Of a stretch of DNA of 64,000 nucleotides, positions 26,896-36,987 are shown piece after piece. Within the stretch, counting starts at the first letter, position 1. The number at the start of each line of letters is the position of its first letter. Source of the DNA: Thermogemmata fonticola (GTDB taxonomy: Bacteria; Planctomycetota; Planctomycetia; Gemmatales; Gemmataceae); contig NZ_JACEFB010000001.1 of NCBI RefSeq assembly GCF_013694095.1, forward strand, positions 744,001-808,000, in the 5' to 3' direction. Under the pieces are notes generated by a model. The model ran no database searches, was not told the origin of the DNA, and was given only the letters and a program-made list of their open reading frames with translations. The position numbers and the translations under genes were made by a program.

Positions 26896-29800
26896 TCATG
26901 GATCCAAGGAGACCTTGCGTTCCTTTTCGGCATGCAGATAGTGCTGTAAATCCTGAACCACTCGCTGACGGAAGCGCATGTCCTGGGCGCCGAGCCATCG
27001 CTGGACCTGGGGAGTCAGCCGATACCCATCGCCAAGAACACCTCGCACCACGATATCCACGAGACGAAGAGGTTGCAGAGTCCAGAAGCGATTGGTGGAA
27101 CCGTGCACAGGCAAGGGTCGCAAGCGCTGGAAGAGTTCCTCATACCGTCCGAGGCGGCGGGTGGATAGGAACGCCAGAGCCGTCGCATAGCTATAGGCAG
27201 CCTGCATATACTCCCGCGCCCTCAATTCTGAGTCATCATTTGCCGGCAAAAATAGATAGTCCCTCGCGGCATCGAGAAGAGGATCGCTCCTGTCTGTCTC
27301 CTCCAATGCTGCCCACACCGTGGCCGTGGCTAAGCGGTGTTCCCAAGTGGAGGAAGTCTCCGGCGGTTGGAAATGCTCGCACCTTTCGGCCAACTCTTCC
27401 AGTTCCCTTTGTAAACGGAATCGCCGGAACACATCGGCCAACAGAAAAATGACACTGCCCATTACGGGAACCACATCCAGCAGATAAGGTTGCGCTTGCC
27501 GCCACAGTTCCGCTAGGAAAGGCCCCGCCATGCCTTCCGGCCAGCGTACCATAGCTCGTGCCAGATTCTCTATCATCCGACATTGCACTTCATCCCGGCG
27601 TAGATAGGTCAGGCGAACGATCCGGCTTTCGCCGGCATCCGGCCAAGCAGCGGGCAAAGTTTCCCAGGCCTTTGGCACCAGTCTCAGCATCCGTTCTAAA
27701 ATGGCGGCGGGAAATAGTGCTGCCAATTCGCAGAGCGCAATGAGGATGCGGCAAGTTCGCAGGCTATCGCTGGACTGCTCGCACATGCGCAACAGTTCTT
27801 CTGCCTCAGATGTCACTCCCCCGGCGTTCGTTCGCTCTAGGAGCACAGCCAAGCGTTCCCCTATCGGATCATCACCACGCAAGGGAGCCAGCTCCCAAGA
27901 GCGCAGCGGTCGTGAGAGCCGGAAGGGGTCCAGGATGCGGGAATGCTCGCAGAGTCGATCCACCGCGTAGCGCGCGATGGGGGAAAGGCTTTGCCGCTGT
28001 GCCCACCAATCCGCCGGCAAGAGGGGCTGAGGCGGCCCTCCCTCCCAGACTTCTTGCATACGCCAACGGAAAGCAGCAGCCACGCATTGCAAAGCCGCCA
28101 CCATCTCATTGTCCAGTCCCTCACAACTTCCCCGTGTGTTGGTAACCCATACCTCGGCACGACGCCGTTCCCCCACCGCCGCCAGCCCCCACGCCCACAT
28201 CTGGTATGCGATCTGGCCGGTTGCTGCCGTCTCGCCATCCAGTCCCTCCACACGTAGCGGACCTGCCGGATGCCGCATTACCCAGTCCAGCATCTGGTAC
28301 CTTTGGCGGATCAGCCATGTACACGCGGTGTTCAGGTATTCGGGATCATGGTTCCCCACAAAACGCAAAAACGAGGGAACATCGACGTCTAAAGCGTGAC
28401 CCTGTTGAGTCAGGCGCTGCATCAACTGATCCAACCACCGCGCTAGAAGGAGGATATCCCCTTCACATAACTGAGAAGCTGCACATGCGGCCAACCAAAC
28501 GGCACGCATAGGCATCTCTCCCGCATGCCTTTCCACGAGTCGAATCAGACAGGGCAACAGACGGCGCACATCTTCCCCCGTCTTTCCCTCCACAGCCAAG
28601 CGTACCAGAAAAGCCGCCGCTAACCTGCCTGATGAGGTATCCTCCGGTCTTACCTGCCAGAATGTCGGATGGAACACAGCCTCCACAGAAGCACGAGCCA
28701 TACGCAGCTCTACGAGCCACCATGACTCGCACCACCGCAGGAGGTTACCAGTCCGGCCTTCCCACACTGCCATCAGCCAGCACAATGCTGCATCCTGAAG
28801 GTGGCCGGAGGATTGCTGCCACCGAGCTAGTTCCGCCCAGCCTTCTGCCAGGCGCATCGTCGATCCCGCTTCCTCGGCGGTCAGCAACCATTGGCACAAC
28901 TCTAACCGCCGCAACGTCCCCCCTGCCCGCCAGCTCGCCACGTCGGACGCTCGCGCCTCCTGACGTGGTATCGGGGCAGGAGCAACTCCCCTTCCCTCCT
29001 GAGAGGCAGATTCGCTTCCGGGGTTAGCAGAGGACGCCCATTGATCACCCGCATCTTGGACACGACGTCGCCGTTTCTTCCAGCTTGCTTTCAAAAGCTC
29101 CCGCAAATATCGTCCAATCTGGGCCCACATTCGCCGCCAGAATGTCAAGCCTCCTGGCGCTGACTGAGCGGGCAAAGGCGCCCATCGGTGAGTTGAAGGT
29201 AACAAGCGAGGCAGTGGTAGAAGAGAAGTTGCTTCCTTCCTCTCAGGTGACACCTTGGAGTCAGAGTTAGTAACGGTCCACGTAGGTGTCTCTTCATTCT
29301 CTTCCTCATGGATCACTCTCATATGGATGGAGGGGGGAACAACATACTCCACCCATGAAGAAATCGGCTGAAAGTCCCCAACTGGCACTTGGTGGCAGCG
29401 GGAGGTCCCATCAGAGCACCTTTCCACCCAAGTCATGGCATTGTCGCAAACCCCCGCTCGCCGCCTCCGTTCAGCCACTCCGAGCACCGGCCGCCACTGC
29501 CAACCCACGGGCCAAAAAAGCAACGGGATTTCTGGATCGGCGACGTAGGCCTCCGTACCTTCCGGCAACCGTGTAACGACGCCCATTGTTCCCGAGTTAT
29601 CCCAAATCAGCCATCCATGAGCATGGCCTCTTTGAACGCAAGCCACCTTGATTTGACTCAACGTTCCCTGATCCATGTGCTGACACTGCTGCCAGAATTG
29701 TGTCACCACATCTGCCGGGATATACCACAACGTTGGATCATGCCTCTCGTCCTTTGTTTCCGACCAACGCAAGCGTAAGGGAACGACATGATGGAAGCTC

Positions 29801-30477
29801 TGAACACGGGAAACAGCCTGAAGGATCGTCACCTCGCCTTTCAACTCCTGAGAAATGGTTGGCTCTAGAACAGGGAGTGGCGCTACAATTTCCAGATGGC
29901 GAACTTTTCGGGAGGAGTCAATGACACACAGGCCTTGCCGAGGAACTGGAATGTGATCGATCAAGGGATGCCGATATCCCCATTCCACCCACCGCTTCGG
30001 CGCTTGTTCGCGGTAGGCGCGTAACCCCGTCCTGCATTGCCACAATTCGAGAAGATGAGGAGATACCGGAGAAAGCAACCCCCACACGAGCCGCGAAATG
30101 GAATCAACGTGGATAATCTGCAAGTAGCTTTCCAAGAAAAAGCGGCTTCGGGCCAACTCCGCCATCCTTGCTGCCGGAATGCAGATAAGGACCGTCTGAG
30201 TACCACATGCTTCGTGGCATCGTTCCAAAGGGAGAATTGCCGCCCAACATAGACTCCGGGAAAACCGCAGGGGTGGTATCTCCTTTTGCCATGACACCCC
30301 AAAAGAGGCTAAGTCTTCCAACACCTTATGGGAAGGCAGTACAGGGAACAGCAACCACACCCGGCCTTCCTGATCCACAGCCCACTCCACGGCCCGCTTG
30401 GACCATTCGGGAGGGACAAGGCCGCGGTCTACGGCGAACTGCACGATTCCAAGGTGCGGAAAACAGAGAATTCCCAT
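26896..30477 (-). CDS. Giant ternary-system protein, paralogue A (bpX6-like?)
   Basis: A 1193-residue soluble protein with no signal or membrane segment. Residues 1-400 are a mixed alpha/beta region that matches paralogue B block by block: the N-terminal start (FPHLGIVQFAVDRGLVPPEW), YREQAPKRWVEWGYRHP (155-171), a PLRLRW...DPTLWYIPAD block and a GDFQPISSWVEYVV block near 375. A basic, low-complexity linker (about 430-530) precedes a C-terminal alpha-helical superhelix of about 650 residues with TPR- or HEAT-like spacing. The overall form recalls the bpX6-type domain proteins described computationally in MoxR/FtsH ternary systems; that name is from memory and low confidence. It is the last gene of the FtsH-like locus, with no clear ribosome site before ATG 30477. 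Function unknown, possibly target recognition or scaffold. Confidence 0.85.
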   Translation of the reverse strand: MGILCFPHLGIVQFAVDRGLVPPEWSKRAVEWAVDQEGRVWLLFPVLPSHKVLEDLASFGVSWQKEIPPLRFSRSLCWAAILPLERCHEACGTQTVLICIPAARMAELARSRFFLESYLQIIHVDSISRLVWGLLSPVSPHLLELWQCRTGLRAYREQAPKRWVEWGYRHPLIDHIPVPRQGLCVIDSSRKVRHLEIVAPLPVLEPTISQELKGEVTILQAVSRVQSFHHVVPLRLRWSETKDERHDPTLWYIPADVVTQFWQQCQHMDQGTLSQIKVACVQRGHAHGWLIWDNSGTMGVVTRLPEGTEAYVADPEIPLLFWPVGWQWRPVLGVAERRRRAGVCDNAMTWVERCSDGTSRCHQVPVGDFQPISSWVEYVVPPSIHMRVIHEEENEETPTWTVTNSDSKVSPERKEATSLLPLPRLLPSTHRWAPLPAQSAPGGLTFWRRMWAQIGRYLRELLKASWKKRRRRVQDAGDQWASSANPGSESASQEGRGVAPAPIPRQEARASDVASWRAGGTLRRLELCQWLLTAEEAGSTMRLAEGWAELARWQQSSGHLQDAALCWLMAVWEGRTGNLLRWCESWWLVELRMARASVEAVFHPTFWQVRPEDTSSGRLAAAFLVRLAVEGKTGEDVRRLLPCLIRLVERHAGEMPMRAVWLAACAASQLCEGDILLLARWLDQLMQRLTQQGHALDVDVPSFLRFVGNHDPEYLNTACTWLIRQRYQMLDWVMRHPAGPLRVEGLDGETAATGQIAYQMWAWGLAAVGERRRAEVWVTNTRGSCEGLDNEMVAALQCVAAAFRWRMQEVWEGGPPQPLLPADWWAQRQSLSPIARYAVDRLCEHSRILDPFRLSRPLRSWELAPLRGDDPIGERLAVLLERTNAGGVTSEAEELLRMCEQSSDSLRTCRILIALCELAALFPAAILERMLRLVPKAWETLPAAWPDAGESRIVRLTYLRRDEVQCRMIENLARAMVRWPEGMAGPFLAELWRQAQPYLLDVVPVMGSVIFLLADVFRRFRLQRELEELAERCEHFQPPETSSTWEHRLATATVWAALEETDRSDPLLDAARDYLFLPANDDSELRAREYMQAAYSYATALAFLSTRRLGRYEELFQRLRPLPVHGSTNRFWTLQPLRLVDIVVRGVLGDGYRLTPQVQRWLGAQDMRFRQRVVQDLQHYLHAEKERKVSLDP

Positions 30478-30704
30478 ACTGTCAGTCTAGCTCGAATTAT
30501 CCACCCCTGCCGATAGAATTGTTCATCTCACGCATCAGCTGAATTGGCGATCATCGATCTGAAAAATAGAGAAAACATAGGACTCTTGAAGGGAACATCC
30601 TAGGCCGCCTTCCAACAAGACTTCTCCCTTGTCACCGCAAACCGCCAAATAATGAGACAGTCAGCCAATCGCTGCCTACTGTAAGATGATTGCTGTTTTG
30701 CGCA

Positions 30705-33700
30705 TTATTGGGTCACACTGGTGCAGACCTCTTTGATATCATTAATGATTCGTCTCCGCAGAAGATATTCATTTTCAATTTGCCAATCAGTCATCAATTT
30801 ACCTCTATCATTTATCAATATCGAATTACCACCTAATATAACATCTAAAGCATATTTAATAGACTCTGTAATCTGTATGTAATCCAGAGATATGTATTCA
30901 TCCGAGCTAAAACTATCTGAAATGTGAATGTTCCCACGCGTACAATCCTTGAAGTAGCGATGTATATAACTTATTGCCAAATTGTCTCCTAGACAGCTTA
31001 TGCTCTTAATATAATTTACCACCACTCTCACATAACTATTTTTCTCGATATTACCTTGAATACCTGGTTTTAAATTCAGAATATATTTATGCAATCTTTC
31101 CAACTCTGTCTCACGCCGCTGCACATCTCCCGTCATGCATGCTACTGAAGCGCTGATGCGCACTCGTATTAGCGCTTCGGTGAGTCGAGGAGATTCTGGC
31201 TTCTCGTCATGCCAATAACTCCAAGGTCGTAACTCGTGACGAATATACATGATGACTTCCGAATTATGACAGATACGCTCCAAGTATAGGGCAACAGGTA
31301 CTAATTCGCTGAGTAACATGAGAGCCAATGGCACACCATCTTCATCACAGTGGCGTAGAATATCTACATGCTTACACAATACGTTTAACAGATCATCAAT
31401 CCACCTTTGCTGACCATACAATCCGACAAAGTGAAAGGCACGGGTATATATGCTTCCCAGTTCACTGACTTCTTGCCGATAATCCGTAGAGTTCTTGCTT
31501 ACAGAGAATTCGTTAAATAACTTCCCGAGTTTATCGATGAAATCTGACCACAACCACAATAAATCCGATGACTCCGCCGAATATATATGGGCGAGAGTTT
31601 GCCGAAGCGAATACAAATATCCCATCATACTTGAGTCATCATATGTTTCCCTCAAGTAAACTAAGATTGCGTCCTCTTGTATCAGCGGCTCGAGTAACTC
31701 CGATTTTTGCAGCAAGCGATTCACAACGTAATATGCCATGCGAGAGACAACCAATTCTGTTGGCAGTTGCTCACATTCTGATCTAAGTTCATCAATAATT
31801 TGACGTATGTCGGGAGGTAATTTCGATGTAGGTGGCAATTTACTAATTGCCTCATTGATGCGATGTTTATAAGATTTATCAATTATAGAAACATATAATT
31901 GTCCTATGTCATAACTAATCGCTTCTTTATTTGTAAATACTTGCCTCAACTCTTTTCCTGCCGTTTCTAACCATGTGTTACATTCAGAAGACATTCCAAG
32001 TCGAGCCGCAAGATACGCAAACAAATAGTAAGCATATGGGAGATATCTGCTCTCACCACCAGAAGATGATGAACTGATCCACTGAATTACATCATTGAGT
32101 AAATTATTTAATATCTCTTTGAATCCTTGTAGCGCTTGTTGATACTGCAAACTCCCACAAAGGAGGAACTGTGGCAAATCGCAGAGTGCAACCGACGGAT
32201 CATTATAGAGTCTCTTTAGCATATGATCCGCACACCGAGATAACAGGAGAGGATTATTAAGCTTTTGACTCAAAAGGCGATAAGCCAACCACTGTCCCCG
32301 TAACGGCATCAACTCCTGATTTTCCTCCAAAAATCGCTGAAACGCTTGTAAGAAATCTGCCGTAGAATGTTCCGGATACCGTAAAGTCCAATACATGAAG
32401 CTGGCGAGGAGACGCTGAACAACACGGCGGGTGAATAAGCGATTGTTGAGTACCTTCTTCCATTCTTTCACAGAAGGTATAGGCTGGCCTTGCCATTCGG
32501 ATTTAAACCATCCTTCGACAAGGGGAAACATATTTGCCGGTTCACAATGCCAGAGAGCATGGAGCCAACACAGAGTCGATTGGTCCAAACAAGAAGCTTG
32601 AATGTATGCCCGAGCCAACTCTGGCCACAGCCGAACACGCTCCGGATCGTCCAGTCGGCTTCCCGGCACCTGTAAAAAACGCTGTTCTAACTCCCTGAAC
32701 GATGTATTGTGCGGCAATGCCATATCAGCCGGTTGTTGCGCCTCGGTTTTTGGGGCTGTTGGCGTTTTGCTACTTTCCGGTGAAGATGATGATGTCTTTC
32801 TCTGGCTATCCCCGGTTGTCGGTTTATTCCCGACGTGTTGATCGTACGGACGAGCTTCTTCATCTGAGGAAGCAGAGGGTGAAGGAGAAGCGGAAGGGGA
32901 TCCTCCATCATCAGGTCCCGGCGTGACCCCTGCCTGCTGTATATCCGAGGGCCAATCAAATACGGTGGCATCCACCCATTCTTCCAGAGCGACACGGTGT
33001 TGGGTTATGATGTAATCGATCCATTCGCTAAGACGCCGGAATGCACCGAGCGACAATACACAGGGTTGAAATGCATGATTGTCTAAGGGGCGGAGCCAAA
33101 CAATTTGTTCAGCATCTGCCACAAGCAATCGCTGGAGGGTTTCACTGCGCAGAGGAGGGTGTAAGGCATAACCTCGCGGCAAATATATGTTCCGGACCAA
33201 AGGATGGGTTACATAGGGGTAAGCCATATCGAGGTCCAATATTGGTGGCGGCTGGGTATCTCCATGTGTCTCCGCATACAGAATAATCCATTTCACTTTT
33301 TCCTTGCCTGGCGTCTCAGCAACAGCGAAGCTCAAACGATTGAGGATATCTTCTTTCGCCCCGCGCAGCCACTTCTCAAAGTCGTGTTGATGCTGCGCCG
33401 GTATCAACCATAAGGAAGGTTCAACACGAGAGGGATCACTTGGGATAAGCCGTAACGGGATAGGGATTTTGGACACTTGATCTTGCGCTTGCCATAGGCA
33501 GCGTTCTAAGGGAATCAGGATATCCAAAGATTGATAGATATTTTGGAATGGAGCATCGTCATAGAATTCCCAATGGTGCGGTGCGCGGATGAACAGGCGG
33601 CGATTTTCTGGAACGGAAATGCGTTGCGCTAAGGGATACTTCCAACCAAATTCCACCCAACAACGAGGAGTTTGTTCATAGTATGCAAAAATGGATTTCC

Positions 33701-34190
33701 TTTGGGAAATGATGTCTGACTCTAAAGCTTTCAACAGTGTGTAATATGGCGGCTGATTGACATGAAGTAGAGCAATAAATTCATCGCTAAATACTTGACG
33801 ATAGCAGAGCAATGCCATGCGGTCATTTTCGAGACGTAGTATTTCCTCAACTACCACTCTCAGGTTTTCTTCGTCTTTGATCTCAAATATCACATTGCCG
33901 ATTCTCTCAGCTCCCTGTCCACCCGGATTTGTATTTTTATCCAATGGTATAGCCTGATACCAACAGTGGGCAGAAAATACCTGTCCCGTAGGGTGTCGAG
34001 AACTCCGGTATATCCCCAAAGTGTCGAGCAGCTCGACCGTCTCATTCGGCAAATCTTGGTCACACTCTAGAAACACATGGCCATCTTCCCCGTAGGAAAA
34101 ACGCGCGGGTCTTGTCATGATTTCCAGAGGCACTATACCGCCTTGTAATACTAGCTGCAGCACACTTATATGAGGAAAATCCAAGATCAT
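30705..34190 (-). CDS. Giant ternary-system protein, paralogue B (bpX6-like?)
   Basis: A 1161-residue soluble protein homologous to paralogue A: N-terminal FPHISVLQLVLQGGIVPLEI, YYEQTPRCWVEFGWKYP (170-186), a PLRLIP...EPSLWLIPAQ block, and LGAFRRLSEWIDYII. A Ser/Pro/Lys-rich linker at about 410-490 separates it from a C-terminal helical superhelix. The DNA for the C-terminal part (about 30705-32200) is markedly AT-rich compared with the rest and with paralogue A, suggesting different history or relaxed composition. A GAGGTG site lies 6 bp before ATG 34190. The gene follows the 84-residue peptide gene by 172 bp. Function unknown; the duplication suggests two recognition or scaffold subunits serving the same AAA+ protease. 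Confidence 0.85.
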   Translation of the reverse strand: MILDFPHISVLQLVLQGGIVPLEIMTRPARFSYGEDGHVFLECDQDLPNETVELLDTLGIYRSSRHPTGQVFSAHCWYQAIPLDKNTNPGGQGAERIGNVIFEIKDEENLRVVVEEILRLENDRMALLCYRQVFSDEFIALLHVNQPPYYTLLKALESDIISQRKSIFAYYEQTPRCWVEFGWKYPLAQRISVPENRRLFIRAPHHWEFYDDAPFQNIYQSLDILIPLERCLWQAQDQVSKIPIPLRLIPSDPSRVEPSLWLIPAQHQHDFEKWLRGAKEDILNRLSFAVAETPGKEKVKWIILYAETHGDTQPPPILDLDMAYPYVTHPLVRNIYLPRGYALHPPLRSETLQRLLVADAEQIVWLRPLDNHAFQPCVLSLGAFRRLSEWIDYIITQHRVALEEWVDATVFDWPSDIQQAGVTPGPDDGGSPSASPSPSASSDEEARPYDQHVGNKPTTGDSQRKTSSSSPESSKTPTAPKTEAQQPADMALPHNTSFRELEQRFLQVPGSRLDDPERVRLWPELARAYIQASCLDQSTLCWLHALWHCEPANMFPLVEGWFKSEWQGQPIPSVKEWKKVLNNRLFTRRVVQRLLASFMYWTLRYPEHSTADFLQAFQRFLEENQELMPLRGQWLAYRLLSQKLNNPLLLSRCADHMLKRLYNDPSVALCDLPQFLLCGSLQYQQALQGFKEILNNLLNDVIQWISSSSSGGESRYLPYAYYLFAYLAARLGMSSECNTWLETAGKELRQVFTNKEAISYDIGQLYVSIIDKSYKHRINEAISKLPPTSKLPPDIRQIIDELRSECEQLPTELVVSRMAYYVVNRLLQKSELLEPLIQEDAILVYLRETYDDSSMMGYLYSLRQTLAHIYSAESSDLLWLWSDFIDKLGKLFNEFSVSKNSTDYRQEVSELGSIYTRAFHFVGLYGQQRWIDDLLNVLCKHVDILRHCDEDGVPLALMLLSELVPVALYLERICHNSEVIMYIRHELRPWSYWHDEKPESPRLTEALIRVRISASVACMTGDVQRRETELERLHKYILNLKPGIQGNIEKNSYVRVVVNYIKSISCLGDNLAISYIHRYFKDCTRGNIHISDSFSSDEYISLDYIQITESIKYALDVILGGNSILINDRGKLMTDWQIENEYLLRRRIINDIKEVCTSVTQ

Positions 34191-34362
34191 AGAGACACCT
34201 CAAAAATGCAGATCTTCATTGACTAATCAATCTCAAATTGATACTCCATCCTTATGGGCACATGGAAGAACAGATTTATAGTTAAGTTGTAATGGATCCT
34301 TTGCACCATAAGAAGATACGCCGCCTCAGGGGCCAATCCAGCCTATGTATGATGAGTATGAG

Positions 34363-34617
34363 CTAGTGCTTCTGAGCTATCGGTTGGCGTGGGAGTGGTT
34401 CTGGAACAGATGTCGGCGCAGATACCTGTTCACTCTCGCGGGTGATGATCAACTCTCCAAGGTCTGTGGGATCGCGCCCTAACAATTTCGCCACTTGCTC
34501 CCGATGCAAACGTTCGTGTTCCAGCGGCAAAGCGTCCGGATCGGAATGCAATTTGACGAGGATGTCGTGTTTGCCGGTTTGGGGATTGCGGCGGAGTTGG
34601 ATGATCAACTGAGCCAT
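34363..34617 (-). CDS. Small FtsH-system-associated peptide
   Basis: An 84-residue protein whose N-terminal half forms a likely beta-hairpin (MAQLIIQLRRNPQTGKHDILVKL), followed by an acidic and His-rich helix (DALPLEHERLHREQVAKLLG) and a Pro-rich tail. It begins 42 bp after the FtsH-like gene, on the same strand. Size, position and pattern fit the short associated peptide of predicted FtsH ternary systems, and are also reminiscent of the small DUF2997-type partners of other AAA+ genes; both comparisons are from memory. It may be an adaptor or ubiquitin-like substrate tag, which is inference. Confidence 0.78.
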   Translation of the reverse strand: MAQLIIQLRRNPQTGKHDILVKLHSDPDALPLEHERLHREQVAKLLGRDPTDLGELIITRESEQVSAPTSVPEPLPRQPIAQKH

Positions 34618-34659
34618 TGGGCAGACTCCTCAGTCCACGGGGAAACAGGCTGGGATAGT

Positions 34660-36876
34660 TTAGGGGGAGTAGGAAACCGAGATCTCCCGCATCTCTGGCA
34701 GAGGCTCACAGGACTCTGCCGCCAAATGAGGTTGGGCTTTCCCTTCTCCCGGATAGCGTTTCCGGAGTTCTTCGATAATTTGCCGCACACGTTCTCCTTC
34801 GATGGTTTTTTTCTCCAGCAATTCGGCCCGGATTGCCAACAATTCGTCTTTGTATTGCGTGAGAATGGCTGCCGCTCGCGCTTGCGCTTGAGCCAAGAGA
34901 TTGTTGATCTGGCGGTCAATGGCTTCGGCCATAGTACCGGAGAGAATGTTTCTGCGTCCTTGCTGATCCCGGAAGGTCCGTAGAGGTGCGGGTAATTCGC
35001 TCATTCCGCAGGCTTCGACCAGGGTGGTCGCGAGTTCGGTGGCGCGGGCCAGGTCTGAGCGGGGATCGCCGAAGCCGCTAGCACCGGTCGAGACATCGCC
35101 GAGGAGGAGCCGCTCCGCCTCAATGCCGCCGTAAAGGACGCACAGGATATCGAGCAATTCCGAGCGCATGTGTCCGATTTTGTGCTTGTCTTGTTTGTAT
35201 TGGGTGAAAAACGGCGCCCAAGGGACATCGCTTTGGATGGTTACCTTTTCGGGGGGCGGATGGTGAGGGCAGAAAATAGCCACCAGGAAGTGGCCGGCTT
35301 CATGGGTGGCGACGACGATGGCATCCTGTTCGCGGAGAGTCAGGCGATCTTCAAACTCCGTCAATCCGCGTTCGATGAGTTGGGGTGTCGTAGGTCCAGT
35401 GATGTTTTCCCTGAGACGCAGGCGCGCCACGGCCCGACACAGGGCGTTCAGGTGGTCCCCGCTGAAGGGGGTTCCTGTAGCCGTCATGTAATTTTCACCG
35501 GTTCTCCGCACCGCATAATCCAGGGCTTCCTCGGTCATCGCGAGTTGCATTTTGGAGTTATAAATAGCTAGGATCGCTCGCCGATCTTGTTCGTCGGGAT
35601 AGGGTATGTGCAGGTGATACTCGAAACGTCCGGGCCGAAGCAAAGCGGGGTCCAAGGACTCTACGAAGTTGGTCGTTCCCACGACGAAGACGAGTTCGTC
35701 TTTGTGAAAGCCGTCCATTTCCGTGAGGAGTTGATTGACCATCGAGTGTTCGACGCCGCTGCCCGTGTAGGTTCCGCGTGCTGTGGCGAATGAGTCGATC
35801 TCATCGAAGACGATGATCGCCGGGGCAGATTGGCGGGCCTGGCGGAAGATGCGGCGGAGGTTTTCCTCACTTTCCCCGACCCATTTGGACTTCAATTCGG
35901 GTCCAGAGACGATGATGATGGCAGCACCGATGCTGGCGGCGATCGCCTTTGCAAAGAAGGTTTTGCCCGTTCCTGGCGGTCCCCAAAAGATCATGCCGCG
36001 GGGGATCAGCTCTTCAAGGCGGGCGATTTCCGTGGGGTCGTGCGTCTGATCTCTCCGGGCAAGAATATCGAGGATCTCCGCTTTCAGGCGGCGTTTGACT
36101 CGTTCGTAGCCCCCGATATCACGGTCCAAATCGACGTCAGGGATTTCCATGCTCGGTCCGAGTGTGGCCTGCCGCAATTGTGCCAACACCGGTCGGGGAT
36201 CGGAAGGATAATCTTGGCCCTGCAAGGTGGAGAGAAGTTTCCGCAATCGTACCGCATTGACGCCCGATACGTACTTGTACAGCAGCCATTGGGAAAACTG
36301 GCGGCCGAATTTGCGGCTTTCTGCTTGGGTCACCAAATACCGTAAACGATCCCGCGGCACCCCCAATATGGTAATGTGCACGGGGAAGAGATTTTCGATC
36401 ACTTTCGGAATGGGAAAGGACGGGTCTTTGAATCCGAGCCAGACGATCTCTGGGTTTTCATAGAGCAAAGGGATCACTTCACGGGCATCGTTGGTAAGCC
36501 CTCCTTGGGTGGTGGTGAGCAAATCGAGGTGAGGCAAAACAATGACCCGGCGCTCGACGGCACCTCGGACCGCCTCGCGGAGTTGTTGGATCATCAGGGC
36601 GGTCAAGCTCGAGGGTTGCATCCCTCCGCTCTGTTCACCGCCGGCTCTTCCCGGTCGTCCATCCAAATACAAGCAGGGCAATCGGACCTGACGGAGGCGA
36701 TCGCGTAGGCACATGAAGAGATAGGGCGTGACCTCCTTGTCGCATTCAATGAGAACCGGGAGGCCACGCTTGAGTCGATCCTCGGCTTGAGCTAGCTCGC
36801 GGACGTAAGCCGCTTCTACCGCCTGCTCGACGGTCAGTTGTTTGGGTAATTCGCTTTCCGGGATAAAGGTGCTCAT
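34660..36876 (-). CDS. Soluble FtsH-like AAA+ zinc protease with degenerate N-terminal AAA domain
   Basis: Numbering is for the longer frame from GTG 36918 (752 residues). ATG 36876 (residue 15) is listed; neither start has a strong ribosome site. Residues 40-230 look like an inactive AAA-type domain (LPVLIECDKEV, RRVIVLPHLDLL, LFPVHITILGVPRDRL) without a Walker A. Residues 265-500 are an active AAA+ domain: Walker A GPPGTGKT (313-320), Walker B IIVFDEID (368-375) and arginine fingers in LDPALLRPGRFE. Residues 525-720 are an M41 peptidase with HEAGH (539-543) and a third zinc ligand expected at Asp618 or Asp622 in TGASGFGDPRSD. No membrane helix is present, unlike housekeeping FtsH. It is the central enzyme of the locus and presumably unfolds and degrades targets delivered by the neighbouring proteins. 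Confidence 0.92.
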   Translation of the reverse strand: MSTFIPESELPKQLTVEQAVEAAYVRELAQAEDRLKRGLPVLIECDKEVTPYLFMCLRDRLRQVRLPCLYLDGRPGRAGGEQSGGMQPSSLTALMIQQLREAVRGAVERRVIVLPHLDLLTTTQGGLTNDAREVIPLLYENPEIVWLGFKDPSFPIPKVIENLFPVHITILGVPRDRLRYLVTQAESRKFGRQFSQWLLYKYVSGVNAVRLRKLLSTLQGQDYPSDPRPVLAQLRQATLGPSMEIPDVDLDRDIGGYERVKRRLKAEILDILARRDQTHDPTEIARLEELIPRGMIFWGPPGTGKTFFAKAIAASIGAAIIIVSGPELKSKWVGESEENLRRIFRQARQSAPAIIVFDEIDSFATARGTYTGSGVEHSMVNQLLTEMDGFHKDELVFVVGTTNFVESLDPALLRPGRFEYHLHIPYPDEQDRRAILAIYNSKMQLAMTEEALDYAVRRTGENYMTATGTPFSGDHLNALCRAVARLRLRENITGPTTPQLIERGLTEFEDRLTLREQDAIVVATHEAGHFLVAIFCPHHPPPEKVTIQSDVPWAPFFTQYKQDKHKIGHMRSELLDILCVLYGGIEAERLLLGDVSTGASGFGDPRSDLARATELATTLVEACGMSELPAPLRTFRDQQGRRNILSGTMAEAIDRQINNLLAQAQARAAAILTQYKDELLAIRAELLEKKTIEGERVRQIIEELRKRYPGEGKAQPHLAAESCEPLPEMREISVSYSP

Positions 36877-36987
36877 AATCCGTACTGGAATATCCTCTTC
36901 TGTTTTCCTCAAGTACACTCACGTTAGGGTTCCGCTTTCCGCCTCCCGCGAGAGAGAATCAAGTGATGCAATCTGCTAAGCGCAAAT

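Noticed and set aside
34660-36876. Housekeeping FtsH
   Set aside because: No membrane helices, an extra degenerate AAA domain at the N-terminus and an accessory-type neighbourhood; better treated as a specialised FtsH-like protease.
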